In this document: in pieces, positions 27,510-36,238 of the stretch
Position numbering within the stretch: position 1 is the first letter of the stretch
Layout of the letters: each line of letters begins with the position of its first letter
NCBI RefSeq assembly: GCF_011040385.1
Contig: NZ_JAAIKB010000001.1
Span: forward strand, 620,001 to 684,000
From: Falsiroseomonas algicola
GTDB taxonomy: Bacteria > Pseudomonadota > Alphaproteobacteria > Acetobacterales > Acetobacteraceae
DNA: 64,000 nucleotides
Direction: 5' to 3'
Notes under the pieces: model-generated
Told to the model about the DNA's origin: nothing
What the model saw: the letters and a program-made list of their open reading frames with translations, nothing else
Database searches by the model: none
Position numbers and translations under genes: made by a program

Positions 27510-28988
27510 TCAGCCGCCCATCGACACCGCGACGGCATCGCGCTCCGTCGCCGTCATGTGCAGGCCGAGGCGGGAGCGGCGCCAGAGCACATCCTCGGCC
27601 GTCCGCGCCCATTCCTCCCGCACAAGCCAGTCGATCTCCCGCTGCGTCAGGCCGGCGCCGTAGTCGCGGCCCAGCGCCTGCCAGCCCTGCGCATCGCCCA
27701 GCAGGTCCGGCACCTCCGACCCGTAGGCGCGCAGCAGCCGCGCGCGGGTGTCGGCGGGCAGCCAGGGATAGCGCTGCGCGAGGTCGGCCTCCATCGAAGC
27801 GAGGTCACGTACGCCGAAATCGCCGCCGGGCAGCGGCGCCGTATCGGTCCAGGACTTCGCGTCGCGGCCGAGGGCGTGGGTGACCTTCTCGACCGCCTCC
27901 TCCGCCAGTCGGCGATAGGTGGTGATCTTGCCGCCATAGATGGACAGCAGCGGCGCCGCTTCCGTGTCCAGCTTCAGCACATAGTCGCGCGTGACGGCGG
28001 AGGGGTTGTCCGCGCCATCATCGTAGAGCGGCCGCACGCCGGCATAGGACCAGACGATGTCGGCGGGCGTGACGGGCTTGCGGAACTGCCGCGTGACGGC
28101 GGCGCAGAGGTATTCGGCCTCCTCCGCCGTGCAATGCGCCGTCGAGGCATCACCCTCATGCGGCACATCCGTCGTGCCGATCAGGGAGAAACGGCCCTGG
28201 TAGGGGATGACGAAGACCACGCGCCGGTCGTCATTCTGCAGGATATAGGCCTGCGGGCCGTCATAGAGCGCGGGGACCACGATGTGGCTGCCGCGGATCA
28301 GCCGCACGCTGCCGGCGGGCCGGGCATGCGCCGCATTCTGGGCGGACAGCACCCAGGGGCCGGCGGCGTTCACCATGGCTCGCGCCCGCACGGCGGTGTC
28401 GCTGCCATCGGCGCCGCGCAGCCGCGCCGTCCATCCTTCCGCATCGCGCTCCGCGCCGGTGAAAGCGGTGCGGACACGGATATCGGCGCCGCGCCGCGCC
28501 GCGTCCTTGGCGTTCAGGACGACGAGACGGCTGTCCTCCACCCAGCAATCGGAATAGGCGAAGCCGGCGGCGATGCTCTCCGACAGCGGCGCGCCATAGG
28601 CGTGGCGTCGGAAATCCAGGCTCTCGGCCGGCGGCAGGCTGACGCGCCGCGCCAGGTGATCGTACAGGAACAGCCCCGTGCGGATCATCCAGCGCGGCCG
28701 CATCTCCGGCCGGTGCGGCAGCACGAAGCGCATGGGCCAGACGATATGCGGCGCGATCTTCAGCATCACCTCGCGCTCCGCCAGCGCCTCCCGCACCAGG
28801 CGGAACTCGTAATGCTCGAGATAGCGGAGCCCGCCATGGATGAGCTTGGAGGAGTTGGAGGAGGTGGCGCCCGCGAGGTCGCCACGCTCCACCAGGCAGA
28901 CGGACAGCCCGCGCCCCACGGCATCCCGCGCGATGCCGACGCCGTTGATGCCGCCGCCGATGACGAGAAGGTCGAAGGGTTCAGCCAT
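27510..28988 (-). CDS. glpD: Aerobic glycerol-3-phosphate dehydrogenase
   Basis: Length 492 aa, ATG at 28988. FAD Rossmann motif DLLVIGGGINGVGIARDAVGRG at the N-terminus, then ERGDLAGATSSNSSKLIHGGLRYLEHYEFRLV, VRLIRGSHIVVP, FSLIGTTDVPHEGDA, YAGVRPLYDDG and SIYGGKITTYRRLAEEAV, all GlpD hallmarks. It oxidizes sn-glycerol 3-phosphate to DHAP at the membrane, passing electrons to quinone. It is the last gene of the phn-type transporter string, starting 5 bp after the second phnE stop, which suggests the importer brings in a glycerol phosphate or related ester. Confidence 0.95.
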   Translation of the reverse strand: MAEPFDLLVIGGGINGVGIARDAVGRGLSVCLVERGDLAGATSSNSSKLIHGGLRYLEHYEFRLVREALAEREVMLKIAPHIVWPMRFVLPHRPEMRPRWMIRTGLFLYDHLARRVSLPPAESLDFRRHAYGAPLSESIAAGFAYSDCWVEDSRLVVLNAKDAARRGADIRVRTAFTGAERDAEGWTARLRGADGSDTAVRARAMVNAAGPWVLSAQNAAHARPAGSVRLIRGSHIVVPALYDGPQAYILQNDDRRVVFVIPYQGRFSLIGTTDVPHEGDASTAHCTAEEAEYLCAAVTRQFRKPVTPADIVWSYAGVRPLYDDGADNPSAVTRDYVLKLDTEAAPLLSIYGGKITTYRRLAEEAVEKVTHALGRDAKSWTDTAPLPGGDFGVRDLASMEADLAQRYPWLPADTRARLLRAYGSEVPDLLGDAQGWQALGRDYGAGLTQREIDWLVREEWARTAEDVLWRRSRLGLHMTATERDAVAVSMGG

Positions 28989-28993
28989 GGGTG

Positions 28994-29815
28994 TCAGATC
29001 AGCCTTGACCGGATGCGCGTGACGACGATTTCCGCCACCACCACCACCGCGAGGATCGCCAGCAGCACCGTCGCAACGCGGTCCCACTGGAAGAAGTTGA
29101 TGGCATCGTCGAGCACGACGCCGATGCCGCCGGCGCCGACCAGGCCGAGCACCGCGGATTCACGCACGTTGATGTCCCAGCGGAACAGCGCGATGCCCCA
29201 GAAGGCCGGCTGCACCTGCGGCCAGACGCCCTTGAGCATGAGGCTGCCCCAGGGCGCGCCGGCCGCCGTCAGCGCCTCCAGCGGGCCTGGCGCCGTCTCC
29301 TCCAGCGCCTCCGCCAGCAGCTTGCCGACGAAGCCGATGCTGCGGAAGGCGATGGCGAAGGTGCCGGCCGCCGGCCCGGGGCCGAAGACGGCGACGAAGA
29401 TCAGCGCCCAGACCAGCGAATTGACGGAACGGGAGGAGACCAGGATCAGCTGCGCCGTCACGTTCAGCACGGGAATGCGGCAGATGTTCCGCGCCGCCAG
29501 CAGCGCGATCGGCACCGCCAGGAACAGCGACAGGATGGTGCCCAGTGTGGCGATATGCAGCGTCTCGATCAGCGCGGCATGGACATCCGGATAGTAGTGC
29601 GCGGCATCGGGCGGCCACATGCGCACCAGCAGATCCGCCATCTGTTCCGGCGCATCGGCCAGGAATTCCGGGATGATGTCGATGCTGCGCACCGCCCAGA
29701 CGGTGGCTGCGACGACGGCGAGCCAGACCAGCCAGCGGCCGATCGCCTCGGCCGGCGTCAGGTAGGTCCATTCCCGCATCAGGGGCTTCATGCCAGGGGC
29801 CATGGTATTGTTCAT
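28994..29815 (-). CDS. phnE: PhnE-type ABC transporter permease (second copy)
   Basis: Length 273 aa, ATG overlapping the stop of the first phnE copy. About six helices with the PhnE motifs ALIETLHIATLGTILSLFLAVPIALLAARNI, RSIGFVGKLLAEALEETAPGPLEALTAAGA and VLGLVGAGGIGVVLDDAINFFQWDRVATVLLAI. Tandem PhnE subunits are common in phosphonate/phosphite/phosphate-ester importers, forming a heterodimer. Confidence 0.9.
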   Translation of the reverse strand: MNNTMAPGMKPLMREWTYLTPAEAIGRWLVWLAVVAATVWAVRSIDIIPEFLADAPEQMADLLVRMWPPDAAHYYPDVHAALIETLHIATLGTILSLFLAVPIALLAARNICRIPVLNVTAQLILVSSRSVNSLVWALIFVAVFGPGPAAGTFAIAFRSIGFVGKLLAEALEETAPGPLEALTAAGAPWGSLMLKGVWPQVQPAFWGIALFRWDINVRESAVLGLVGAGGIGVVLDDAINFFQWDRVATVLLAILAVVVVAEIVVTRIRSRLI

Positions 29816-30597
29816 CGCAGCGCCGCCCGGATACGGCCGGAGACGAGCTCCGCCACGAAGATCAATGCGATGATGGACAGCAGGATGGCGCAGACGAAAT
29901 CGTAGTCGAAGCGCTTGAAGGCGGCGAAGAGCGTGCCGCCGATGCCGCCCGCGCCGACGATGCCGACCAGGGTGGAATTCCGCAAATTGCTGTCCAGCTG
30001 GTAGAGCGAGAAGCCGATGAAGCGCGACGCCACCTGCGGCAGAACGCCATAGAGCAGCACGGCGCCGGGGCCGGCGCCGGTCGCGCGGATCGCCTCCACC
30101 TGCTTCATGCTGATCTCCTCCACCGCCTCCGCGAACAGCTTCGCGACGAAGCCCATGGAGGCGACCGTCAGCGCGGCCACGCCCGCCAGCGCGCCGAAGC
30201 CGATCGCCTTCACGAAGAGGATCGCGACGATGACGTAGTGCAGGCTGCGGCACACCGCGATGACGCCGCGGATCGGCGCCGACAGCCACCAGGGCGCCAG
30301 GTTGCGCGCCGCCATCAGGCCGAGCGGGAGCGAGATGATGATGCCGAGCACCGTCGCAAGCACGGCGATCTGCAGGCTCTCGATCATGCCTTCCAGCAGC
30401 AATTCCCAGCGCGCGAAATTGGGCGGCACCATGCGCGCCAGGAAGCGGCCGGCCTCCCCGAAGCCGACCGAGAGGCGGGCCCAGGAGATGTCGAGTTGCC
30501 CGATGGCGTAGAGGCTGTAGAGCGCGACGGCGATGAGGCCGAGCCGCGCCGTCCAGTTCGGCTTGAAGGCGTCCCGCGCCGCGATCGTCGCGCTCAC
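29812..30597 (-). CDS. phnE: PhnE-type ABC transporter permease (first copy)
   Basis: Length 261 aa. I prefer the GTG at 30597 because it makes a 4-bp GTGA overlap with phnC; a TTG at 30603 adds two residues. It carries [77 protein letters not shown] and [29 protein letters not shown]. It pairs with the second copy. Confidence 0.9.
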   Translation of the reverse strand: MSATIAARDAFKPNWTARLGLIAVALYSLYAIGQLDISWARLSVGFGEAGRFLARMVPPNFARWELLLEGMIESLQIAVLATVLGIIISLPLGLMAARNLAPWWLSAPIRGVIAVCRSLHYVIVAILFVKAIGFGALAGVAALTVASMGFVAKLFAEAVEEISMKQVEAIRATGAGPGAVLLYGVLPQVASRFIGFSLYQLDSNLRNSTLVGIVGAGGIGGTLFAAFKRFDYDFVCAILLSIIALIFVAELVSGRIRAALR

Positions 30598-31355
30598 AGC
30601 CAATCCTCGCCGCCATAGATCTGGCGCAGATGGTGCGGCTGCAGGTCTTCCGGCGGGCCGTCGAACACCACGCGGCCGCCTTCCATGCCGACGATCCGCT
30701 GCGCGAAGCGCTTCGCGAGCTCGACGTTATGGATGTTGATGACGACCGGGACGTTCGCGGCCTGGGTGAGGCGCGCGAGCAGTTCCATGATCTCCACCGC
30801 CGTCTTCGGGTCGAGCGAGCTGGTCGGCTCATCCGCCAGCAGCAGCGCCGGGCGCTGCATCAGCGCGCGCGCGATGCCGACGCGCTGGCGCTGGCCACCG
30901 GAGAGCGCATCCGCGCGCCGCGTCGCGTGGTCCGGCAGGCCGACGGCGTCCAGCAATTCGAAGGCGAGCGCGATGTCCTCGGCCGGATACTTGCGTAGCC
31001 AGGCGCGCCAGAGCGGCACATAGCCGAGGCGCCCGGACAGCACGTTCTCCATCACCGTCAGGCGTTCGACCAGGTTGTATTCCTGGAACACCATGCCGAT
31101 GCGGCGCCGCGCCAGGCGAAGCTGCCCGCCGCGGATGCCGGTGAGCTTCTCGCCATCCAGCGTGATCTCGCCCTGCGTCGGCTCCACCAGCCGGTTGATG
31201 CAGCGGATCAGCGTGGACTTGCCGGTGCCGGAGGGGCCGATGATGGCCGTGATCCCCTCCGGCGCCAGGTCGAGGTCGATGCCGCGCAGCACGGGCTTGC
31301 CGGGCACGTATTCCTTGACGAGGCCCTTGATGACCAACCCTTGCCGCGCGGACAT
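30594..31355 (-). CDS. phnC: PhnC-type ABC transporter ATP-binding protein
   Basis: Length 253 aa. Walker [11 protein letters not shown]-loop [27 protein letters not shown] (a PhnC hallmark), signature [15 protein letters not shown], Walker [17 protein letters not shown] and a [19 protein letters not shown]-loop region. The start lies 2 bp after the phnD stop. Substrate could be a phosphonate, phosphite or phosphate ester. Confidence 0.93.
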   Translation of the reverse strand: MSARQGLVIKGLVKEYVPGKPVLRGIDLDLAPEGITAIIGPSGTGKSTLIRCINRLVEPTQGEITLDGEKLTGIRGGQLRLARRRIGMVFQEYNLVERLTVMENVLSGRLGYVPLWRAWLRKYPAEDIALAFELLDAVGLPDHATRRADALSGGQRQRVGIARALMQRPALLLADEPTSSLDPKTAVEIMELLARLTQAANVPVVINIHNVELAKRFAQRIVGMEGGRVVFDGPPEDLQPHHLRQIYGGEDWL

Positions 31356-31357
31356 GG

Positions 31358-32431
31358 TTACTGCACCCGCGGCGCGGCCGGCGCCTGCTGCTGCTGCTGG
31401 CGCTGCTGGTTGCGGCGCTGCTCGGCCTCCAGCTCACGCCGGCTTTCGGCATCGAAGGCGGCGCGGTTGTAGGGCGCGTTCACGGCATCGGCCACGGCGC
31501 GCACCGGGGCCCATTGCTCGGCATAGGTCGCGGGCCAGAAGCGGTCATTGCCGCCGAGGTCGCGGCGCATCGCCTCCGGGAAGCGATAGTCGTAGAAGCA
31601 CTGGCGGATGCGCTGCGCGAGTTCGGGGCGCAGGTCATGCGACAGCGCGAAGCTGCTGGTGGGGAACGGGTCGCTTTCCCAGATCACCCGGAAATTCTCC
31701 CGCCGCACCTGGCCGCGCGCGATCATGCGGTTGTAGACGTCGGACGCCACCGGCGCGGCATCGTAGTCGCCGGCATTCACGCCCATCACGCTGCGGTCAT
31801 GGCCGCCGGAATAGACGACGCGATAGTCGGTGTCCGGCGTCAGGCCGAGGCCCGGGAAGAAGGCGCGGGGCGCCAGGTTGCCCGAGTTGGACGTGGCCGA
31901 GGTGTGCGCGACGCGGCGCCCCTTCAGGTCCGCCAGCGTCTGGAAGGGGCTGTCGGCGCGGACGATCATGGCGACGCGATAGCTCTCGAAGGCTTCCGGC
32001 CCGCCCTTGATGGCGAAGGGCACGGCGCCGGCCAGATTCACCGCGAAGGCGGTGGGGCCCGTCGAGAAACCCGCGATGTGCAGGCGACCGGAGCGCATCG
32101 CCTCCACCTGCGCCGCGTTCGACGTGACCTGGAAGTAGACGGTGCGCTTGCCCGTGCAGGTGGTGAGGTAGTCCAGCAGCGGCCGGAACTGGCTGGCATA
32201 GAGCGCGGGATCCTCGACCGGCGTATAGGCGAAGACCAGCGTGGAGGGGTCGCGCAGGCGCGACGCCTCGCGCGGCACATCGGCCACCATGTCGCGGTTC
32301 TCGTCGCAATAGGCCTCGTCGAGGGAGCCGCGGAAGCCGCAGGCGGCGCCCTGCGCATCGGCCTGCTGCGACCAGGACATGCTGGCCATCAGCGCGACGG
32401 CGAAGCCCGTGGCGGGGGCGAGTTTCCTCAT
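31358..32431 (-). CDS. phnD: PhnD-type periplasmic binding protein with Gln-rich tail
   Basis: Length 357 aa, signal peptide 1-27 (cut near ADA-QG). The core has [61 protein letters not shown] (anion-binding Thr/Ser cluster) and [22 protein letters not shown], as in PhnD/PtxB-like proteins. An unusual Arg/Gln-rich tail of about 25 residues ([11 protein letters not shown] then Ala/Pro) follows the fold. Its start overlaps the HAD stop by 4 bp. The true ligand is unknown; glpD in the same string points to a glycerol phosphate-type ester. Confidence 0.88.
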   Translation of the reverse strand: MRKLAPATGFAVALMASMSWSQQADAQGAACGFRGSLDEAYCDENRDMVADVPREASRLRDPSTLVFAYTPVEDPALYASQFRPLLDYLTTCTGKRTVYFQVTSNAAQVEAMRSGRLHIAGFSTGPTAFAVNLAGAVPFAIKGGPEAFESYRVAMIVRADSPFQTLADLKGRRVAHTSATSNSGNLAPRAFFPGLGLTPDTDYRVVYSGGHDRSVMGVNAGDYDAAPVASDVYNRMIARGQVRRENFRVIWESDPFPTSSFALSHDLRPELAQRIRQCFYDYRFPEAMRRDLGGNDRFWPATYAEQWAPVRAVADAVNAPYNRAAFDAESRRELEAEQRRNQQRQQQQQAPAAPRVQ

Positions 32432-33279
32432 GGGTGCTGCTTCCTCTCCGGGTTGTTGCGGGCCGCGATCACGGCCTCGGTGAACTCGACGAAGCCCGCG
32501 CCACCATGGCGGCGGGCGATGTAGGCGGGCGGCGTGGCCATGCCCGGCAGGAAGGGGGCCACATTGGCGACCCCTACGGAAAGCGGGATCCGGCCGAACA
32601 TGGGCGCATCGTTCGGGCTGTCGCCCAGGAAGGCAACCCGGTCGAGGACCTCATCCAGCGGTTCCCACAGCGTCGCGAAGAGGTTCTCGACCCCCGCCCG
32701 CTTGTCCCATTCGCCCATCCAGGCATTCACGTGGATGGAGGAGACCTTCGCGGCAGCGCCGCCGGCATGGAAGATCGCGGCGATGCGCTCCGCGGCGCCG
32801 GCTTCGAGCGGACCCACATCCTCGGCGAAATCGACGGCGACGTCGAACAGCCGGAAGGCCTGGTCGGCGGCGATGGCGCTGCCCGGCACTTCCGTCAGCG
32901 CCTGCGCGGCCAGGGCATCAAGGGTGGCGCGGCGGGCGAGGCGGTCTGGTTCGGTCTGGGCCTGCCAGCGGCGCATGCGACGCCCGGCATGGTCCAGCGA
33001 ATACCAGAGCGCGCCATTCTCCCCCACCACGGCGGCCACGGGCCAGAAGCGCGCGATCATGTCGCACCAGCCGGCGGGACGGCCGGTGACGGGCACCACG
33101 GCGATGCCGGCATCCCGCAGCCGCTCCAGCGCCGTGTACGCCGCCGCCTCCAGCCGTCCTTCGGTCGTGATGGTGTCGTCGATATCGGCCAGCACCCAGC
33201 GCAGCCCGGCGAGCGCGGCCGGGGCGGCTTCGGAGAGCGGGGCGGGGTGCGGCACGGCGGACAGGGCGGGCGTTTCCAT
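32428..33279 (-). CDS. HAD-superfamily (IIB-type) phosphatase
   Basis: Length 283 aa from the ATG at 33279; a TTG 48 bp upstream is less likely. Motif I is DIDDT (Asp32/Asp34), motif II PVTGRPAGWCD, and motif IV FLGDSPNDAPMFG, with a type IIB cap between (WLSL-like VVGENGALWYSLDHAGRRMRRWQ). Such enzymes hydrolyze sugar or small-molecule phosphates. It is first in the string HAD-phnD-phnC-phnE-phnE-glpD, and probably processes an imported or metabolized phosphate ester. Confidence 0.85.
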   Translation of the reverse strand: METPALSAVPHPAPLSEAAPAALAGLRWVLADIDDTITTEGRLEAAAYTALERLRDAGIAVVPVTGRPAGWCDMIARFWPVAAVVGENGALWYSLDHAGRRMRRWQAQTEPDRLARRATLDALAAQALTEVPGSAIAADQAFRLFDVAVDFAEDVGPLEAGAAERIAAIFHAGGAAAKVSSIHVNAWMGEWDKRAGVENLFATLWEPLDEVLDRVAFLGDSPNDAPMFGRIPLSVGVANVAPFLPGMATPPAYIARRHGGAGFVEFTEAVIAARNNPERKQHP

Positions 33280-33342
33280 GACGTCTGGATGATTGTGGCA
33301 GGTACGACGTTCAGTGTGGACGGTCAAATAGAATTTCCGGGA

Positions 33343-34125
33343 TCACCGCCCCGCGACCGTCACCGCCACCCCGGCCTCCGCCAGCGCGCGGGCCAGGGCG
33401 CCGTCGGGCGCGCGATCGGTGACCAGGTCGGTCAATTCCGCCATGGGGCAGATGCGTTCCAGCACCTCCCGCCCGAATTTTTCCGAATCCGCCAGCAGGA
33501 TGCGGCGCGTGGCGCGGGCCAGCATGGCGCGCTTCACCCAGGCGGCGCGGCTGTTGGCGTCGCACGGCCCCTCCGCCGTCAGACCTGTTGCCCCAACCAG
33601 GGCGACGTCGGCGTTGAACCGGGCCAGGAAGGCGCCGGTCTCCGGCCCATAGACGCCTTGCTCGGCGGCGCTGACATCGCCGGGGCAGAGGATCACGCGG
33701 GCATGGTCCGCCAGATCCTGCGCGGCGCGCAGGCTGTTGGTCAGCACGGTCACCGCGATGCCGCGCGCCGCCAGCGCCCGCGCGGCATGGCCGGTGGTGC
33801 TGCCGGCATCGAGCATCACCACCGCCCCCGGCGCCAGCAGCGCGGCCGCCGCGGCGCCGATCCTGGCGCGCTCCGCCACCGCCATCGTCTCCCGCGACGA
33901 CAATTCGGGCTGCAGGCCCGCATGCACCACGCTGGCCCCGCCATAGGTGCGGCGGACGGCGCCCTGGCTGGTCAACTCCTCGATGTCCCGCCGCACCGTC
34001 TCCGCGGAGACGCCGAATTGCAGCGCGAGCGCGGATATGCGCACCGTGGGGTCGGTGGCGAGGGCGGCGAGGATGCTGCGATGGCGCTCCGCCTTGGACG
34101 GCGCGCCGGAGGTGCGGCGGGGCAT
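33343..34125 (-). CDS. DeoR/GlpR-family transcriptional repressor
   Basis: Length 260 aa from the ATG at 34125; an in-frame ATG at 34161 would add 12 residues. The helix-turn-helix (KAERHRSILAALATDPTVRISALALQFGVSAETVRRDIEELTSQGAVRRTYGGA) is textbook DeoR, followed by the sugar-phosphate sensor domain (VMLDAGSTTGHAARAL, ALVGATGLTAEGPC, LLADSEKFGREV). It is 63 bp upstream of the HAD-phn-glpD string and divergent from a PfkB kinase. Probably senses a phosphorylated intermediate such as glycerol 3-phosphate. Confidence 0.92.
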   Translation of the reverse strand: MPRRTSGAPSKAERHRSILAALATDPTVRISALALQFGVSAETVRRDIEELTSQGAVRRTYGGASVVHAGLQPELSSRETMAVAERARIGAAAAALLAPGAVVMLDAGSTTGHAARALAARGIAVTVLTNSLRAAQDLADHARVILCPGDVSAAEQGVYGPETGAFLARFNADVALVGATGLTAEGPCDANSRAAWVKRAMLARATRRILLADSEKFGREVLERICPMAELTDLVTDRAPDGALARALAEAGVAVTVAGR

Positions 34126-34131
34126 ATGTGG

Positions 34132-34146
34132 AAGGTGCCACACCTT
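34132..34146. promoter_or_regulatory. Short inverted repeat between deoR-type gene and kinase
   Basis: AAGGTG-CCA-CACCTT, 6-bp arms with a 3-bp centre, lies 7 bp upstream of the repressor ATG in the 77-bp divergent gap. Position suits an operator for the DeoR-type repressor controlling itself and the PfkB gene. It may instead be chance. Confidence 0.35.
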
Positions 34147-34202
34147 GCCATCGGCCGCCAACCATCTTCCGGGGCGGCAGGGCCGGTGCCATCGTCCGCG
34201 CC

Positions 34203-35096
34203 ATGACCGCCCCCCGCATCGCCTGCATCGGCATGGCCGCGCTCGACCGCACCTACCGGATGCCGCGGCTGCCGCCGGCGCCGGGCAAGTACGTCGCGGC
34301 GGGGTATGAGGATGTCGGCGGCGGCATGGCGGCGACCGCTTCCGTCGCCGTGGCGCGGCTCGGCGGCGATGCGCTCTGGATCGGGCGCACCGGCGACGAC
34401 CCCGCCGGCGAATGGCTGCGCGCGGGGCTGGCCGCGCGGGGCGTGCGGCACCTGCCGGAGCTGGTGGCGCCAGGCGGCATCACCCCCAATTCCGCCGTGC
34501 TGGTGGACCCGGAGGGCGAGCGCATCCTGGCCGTCTTCCCCGGCGCGGGCCTGGTGGAGGTGCCGCGCTTCACGCTGGAGGGTGTTGGCGCCGTCATGGC
34601 CGATCCCCGCTGGCCCGATGGCGCGGCGCATGCCTTCACGCAGGCGAACGCCATGGGCATCCCCCGCGTGCTGGACGGCGAAGTTGCGGCCGGGGAGGCG
34701 CTGCACCGCCTGGCGCCAATGGCGGACCACATCCTGTTCTCGGAGCGCGGCCTGAAGGAATTCACCGGCATCGACGATGCAGCGCAAGGCCTCGCCACCG
34801 TCGCCGCGCGCTTCGATGCGGTGCTCGCCGTCACGCTGGGCGCAGCGGGCAGCCTGTGGTGGCGCGACGGCGCCGCGCATCCCCTCCCCGCCCCGCGCGT
34901 GCAGGCGGTGGACACGACGGGCTGCGGCGATGTCTTCCACGGCGCCTATGCGCTGGCGATCGCCGAGGGGGCGCCGGTGGAGCACGCCGCGCGCTTCGCC
35001 ACCGCCGCCGCCGCGCTGAAGGCGGCCGCCGGCAGCGGCTGGGATGCGGCGCCGCGGCGCGCGCCGGTGCAGGCGCTGCTCGATACCGGCTGGTAG
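34203..35096 (+). CDS. PfkB-family carbohydrate kinase
   Basis: Length 297 aa. The N-terminal IACIGMAALDRTYRMP and GGGMAATASVAVARLGGDALWIGRTGDDPAGEWL and the C-terminal anion-hole motif DTTGCGDVFHGAYALA (residues 237-250, catalytic Asp243) define the family. The Gly-Cys-Gly variant replaces the common Gly-Ala-Gly. DTxGxGDVFHGA is shared with sulfofructose/ketose kinases of the YihV type, so a ketose or sulfo-sugar substrate is possible. Divergent from the DeoR-type repressor, so probably part of the same regulon. Confidence 0.88.
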   Translation: MTAPRIACIGMAALDRTYRMPRLPPAPGKYVAAGYEDVGGGMAATASVAVARLGGDALWIGRTGDDPAGEWLRAGLAARGVRHLPELVAPGGITPNSAVLVDPEGERILAVFPGAGLVEVPRFTLEGVGAVMADPRWPDGAAHAFTQANAMGIPRVLDGEVAAGEALHRLAPMADHILFSERGLKEFTGIDDAAQGLATVAARFDAVLAVTLGAAGSLWWRDGAAHPLPAPRVQAVDTTGCGDVFHGAYALAIAEGAPVEHAARFATAAAALKAAAGSGWDAAPRRAPVQALLDTGW

Positions 35097-35201
35097 TCAC
35101 CCCGCCATCGCACGGCGGGCTTGCGGCGCAGGCCCGATCCTCTCCATCCTCACCCCGGAATGACGCGCCGGGCCCAACCGGCGCCTGTGGGAGGTTGCGG
35201 A

Positions 35202-36203
35202 ATGTCCATCATCACAAGCCGTCGGCTGCTGCTTGGCACGGCCATGGCCGCGCCCGCGCTGCTCGGCCGTGCGGCCCAGGCGCAGACGCGGCTGCGCTGG
35301 GCGCATGTCTATGAGACCAACGAGGCCTATCACACCCAGGCGCTCTGGGCCGCGCAACAGATCCAGCAACGCACGCAGAACCGCTGGGCGATCGAGGTCT
35401 TCCCGGCCTCCGCGCTGGGCAACGAACCGACGATCAACCAGGGCCTGGCGCTTGGCACCGTGGACATGATCTACACCGGCGTCGCCTTCGCCGGTGCCAC
35501 CTACCGCCCCATCGCGATCACCAACGCCCCCTATGTGCTGCGCGACTTCGAGCACTTCATGGGTTATCGCGAAAGCGACCTGCTGCGGGACATGATGGCG
35601 GGCTACAGCCGCCAGACCAACCACCAGGCGCTGGCGCTGACCTATTACGGCGAGCGCCATGTCACGGCGAACCGGTCCGTGCTGCGGCCCGAGGATATGC
35701 GTGGCATGAAGCTGCGCGTGCCGCAGGCGCCGCTCTTCCTGATGTTCACGCGCAGCGTCGGCGCCAATGCCACGCCGATCGCCTTCGCGGAGGTCTATCT
35801 GGCGCTCCAGCAGGGCACGGTGGACGGGCAGGAGAACCCGCTGCCGACCATCCAGGCGAAGAAGTTCTACGAGGTGCAGAGCCACATCTCGCTGACCGCG
35901 CACATCACGGAAAGCCTGCTGACCATCGTCTCCGGCAATACCTGGCGGCGGCTGAACGATGCCGACAAGGGCGTGTTCACGGAGGTGCTGCGCGAAGCCT
36001 CGACGCGCGCGACGCACGAGATTCGCCAGGCGGAGCTCGCTCTGCCGGAGTGGTTCACGGCGCAGGGCAAGACCGTGCAGCGCCCGGACCGCGCCGCCTT
36101 CCGCGCCGTGGCGCAGCCCCTGCACAATGACAGCGCCGCGGGCGCGGGCTGGACGCGGGAGCATTACGACCGCCTCCAGGCCATCGCATCCCGCGCGGGC
36201 TGA
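35202..36203 (+). CDS. dctP: TRAP transporter substrate-binding protein DctP
   Basis: Length 333 aa, start at 35202 after GGGAGG. Signal peptide 1-27 (SRRLLLGTAMAAPALLGRAAQAQ) with a twin-Arg-like start. DctP signatures: LRWAHVYETNEAYHTQALWAAQQIQQRT, VFPASALGNE, LRPEDMRGMKLRVPQAPLFLMFTRSVGANATPIAFAEVYLALQQGTVDGQENP. It captures an organic acid in the periplasm. The matching dctQM genes lie 1.2 kb downstream on the same strand, beyond an inverted gene. Confidence 0.92.
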   Translation: MSIITSRRLLLGTAMAAPALLGRAAQAQTRLRWAHVYETNEAYHTQALWAAQQIQQRTQNRWAIEVFPASALGNEPTINQGLALGTVDMIYTGVAFAGATYRPIAITNAPYVLRDFEHFMGYRESDLLRDMMAGYSRQTNHQALALTYYGERHVTANRSVLRPEDMRGMKLRVPQAPLFLMFTRSVGANATPIAFAEVYLALQQGTVDGQENPLPTIQAKKFYEVQSHISLTAHITESLLTIVSGNTWRRLNDADKGVFTEVLREASTRATHEIRQAELALPEWFTAQGKTVQRPDRAAFRAVAQPLHNDSAAGAGWTREHYDRLQAIASRAG

Positions 36204-36238
36204 TGAAGGGCGCCGGGCCCCACGGCCCGGCACCCGCC

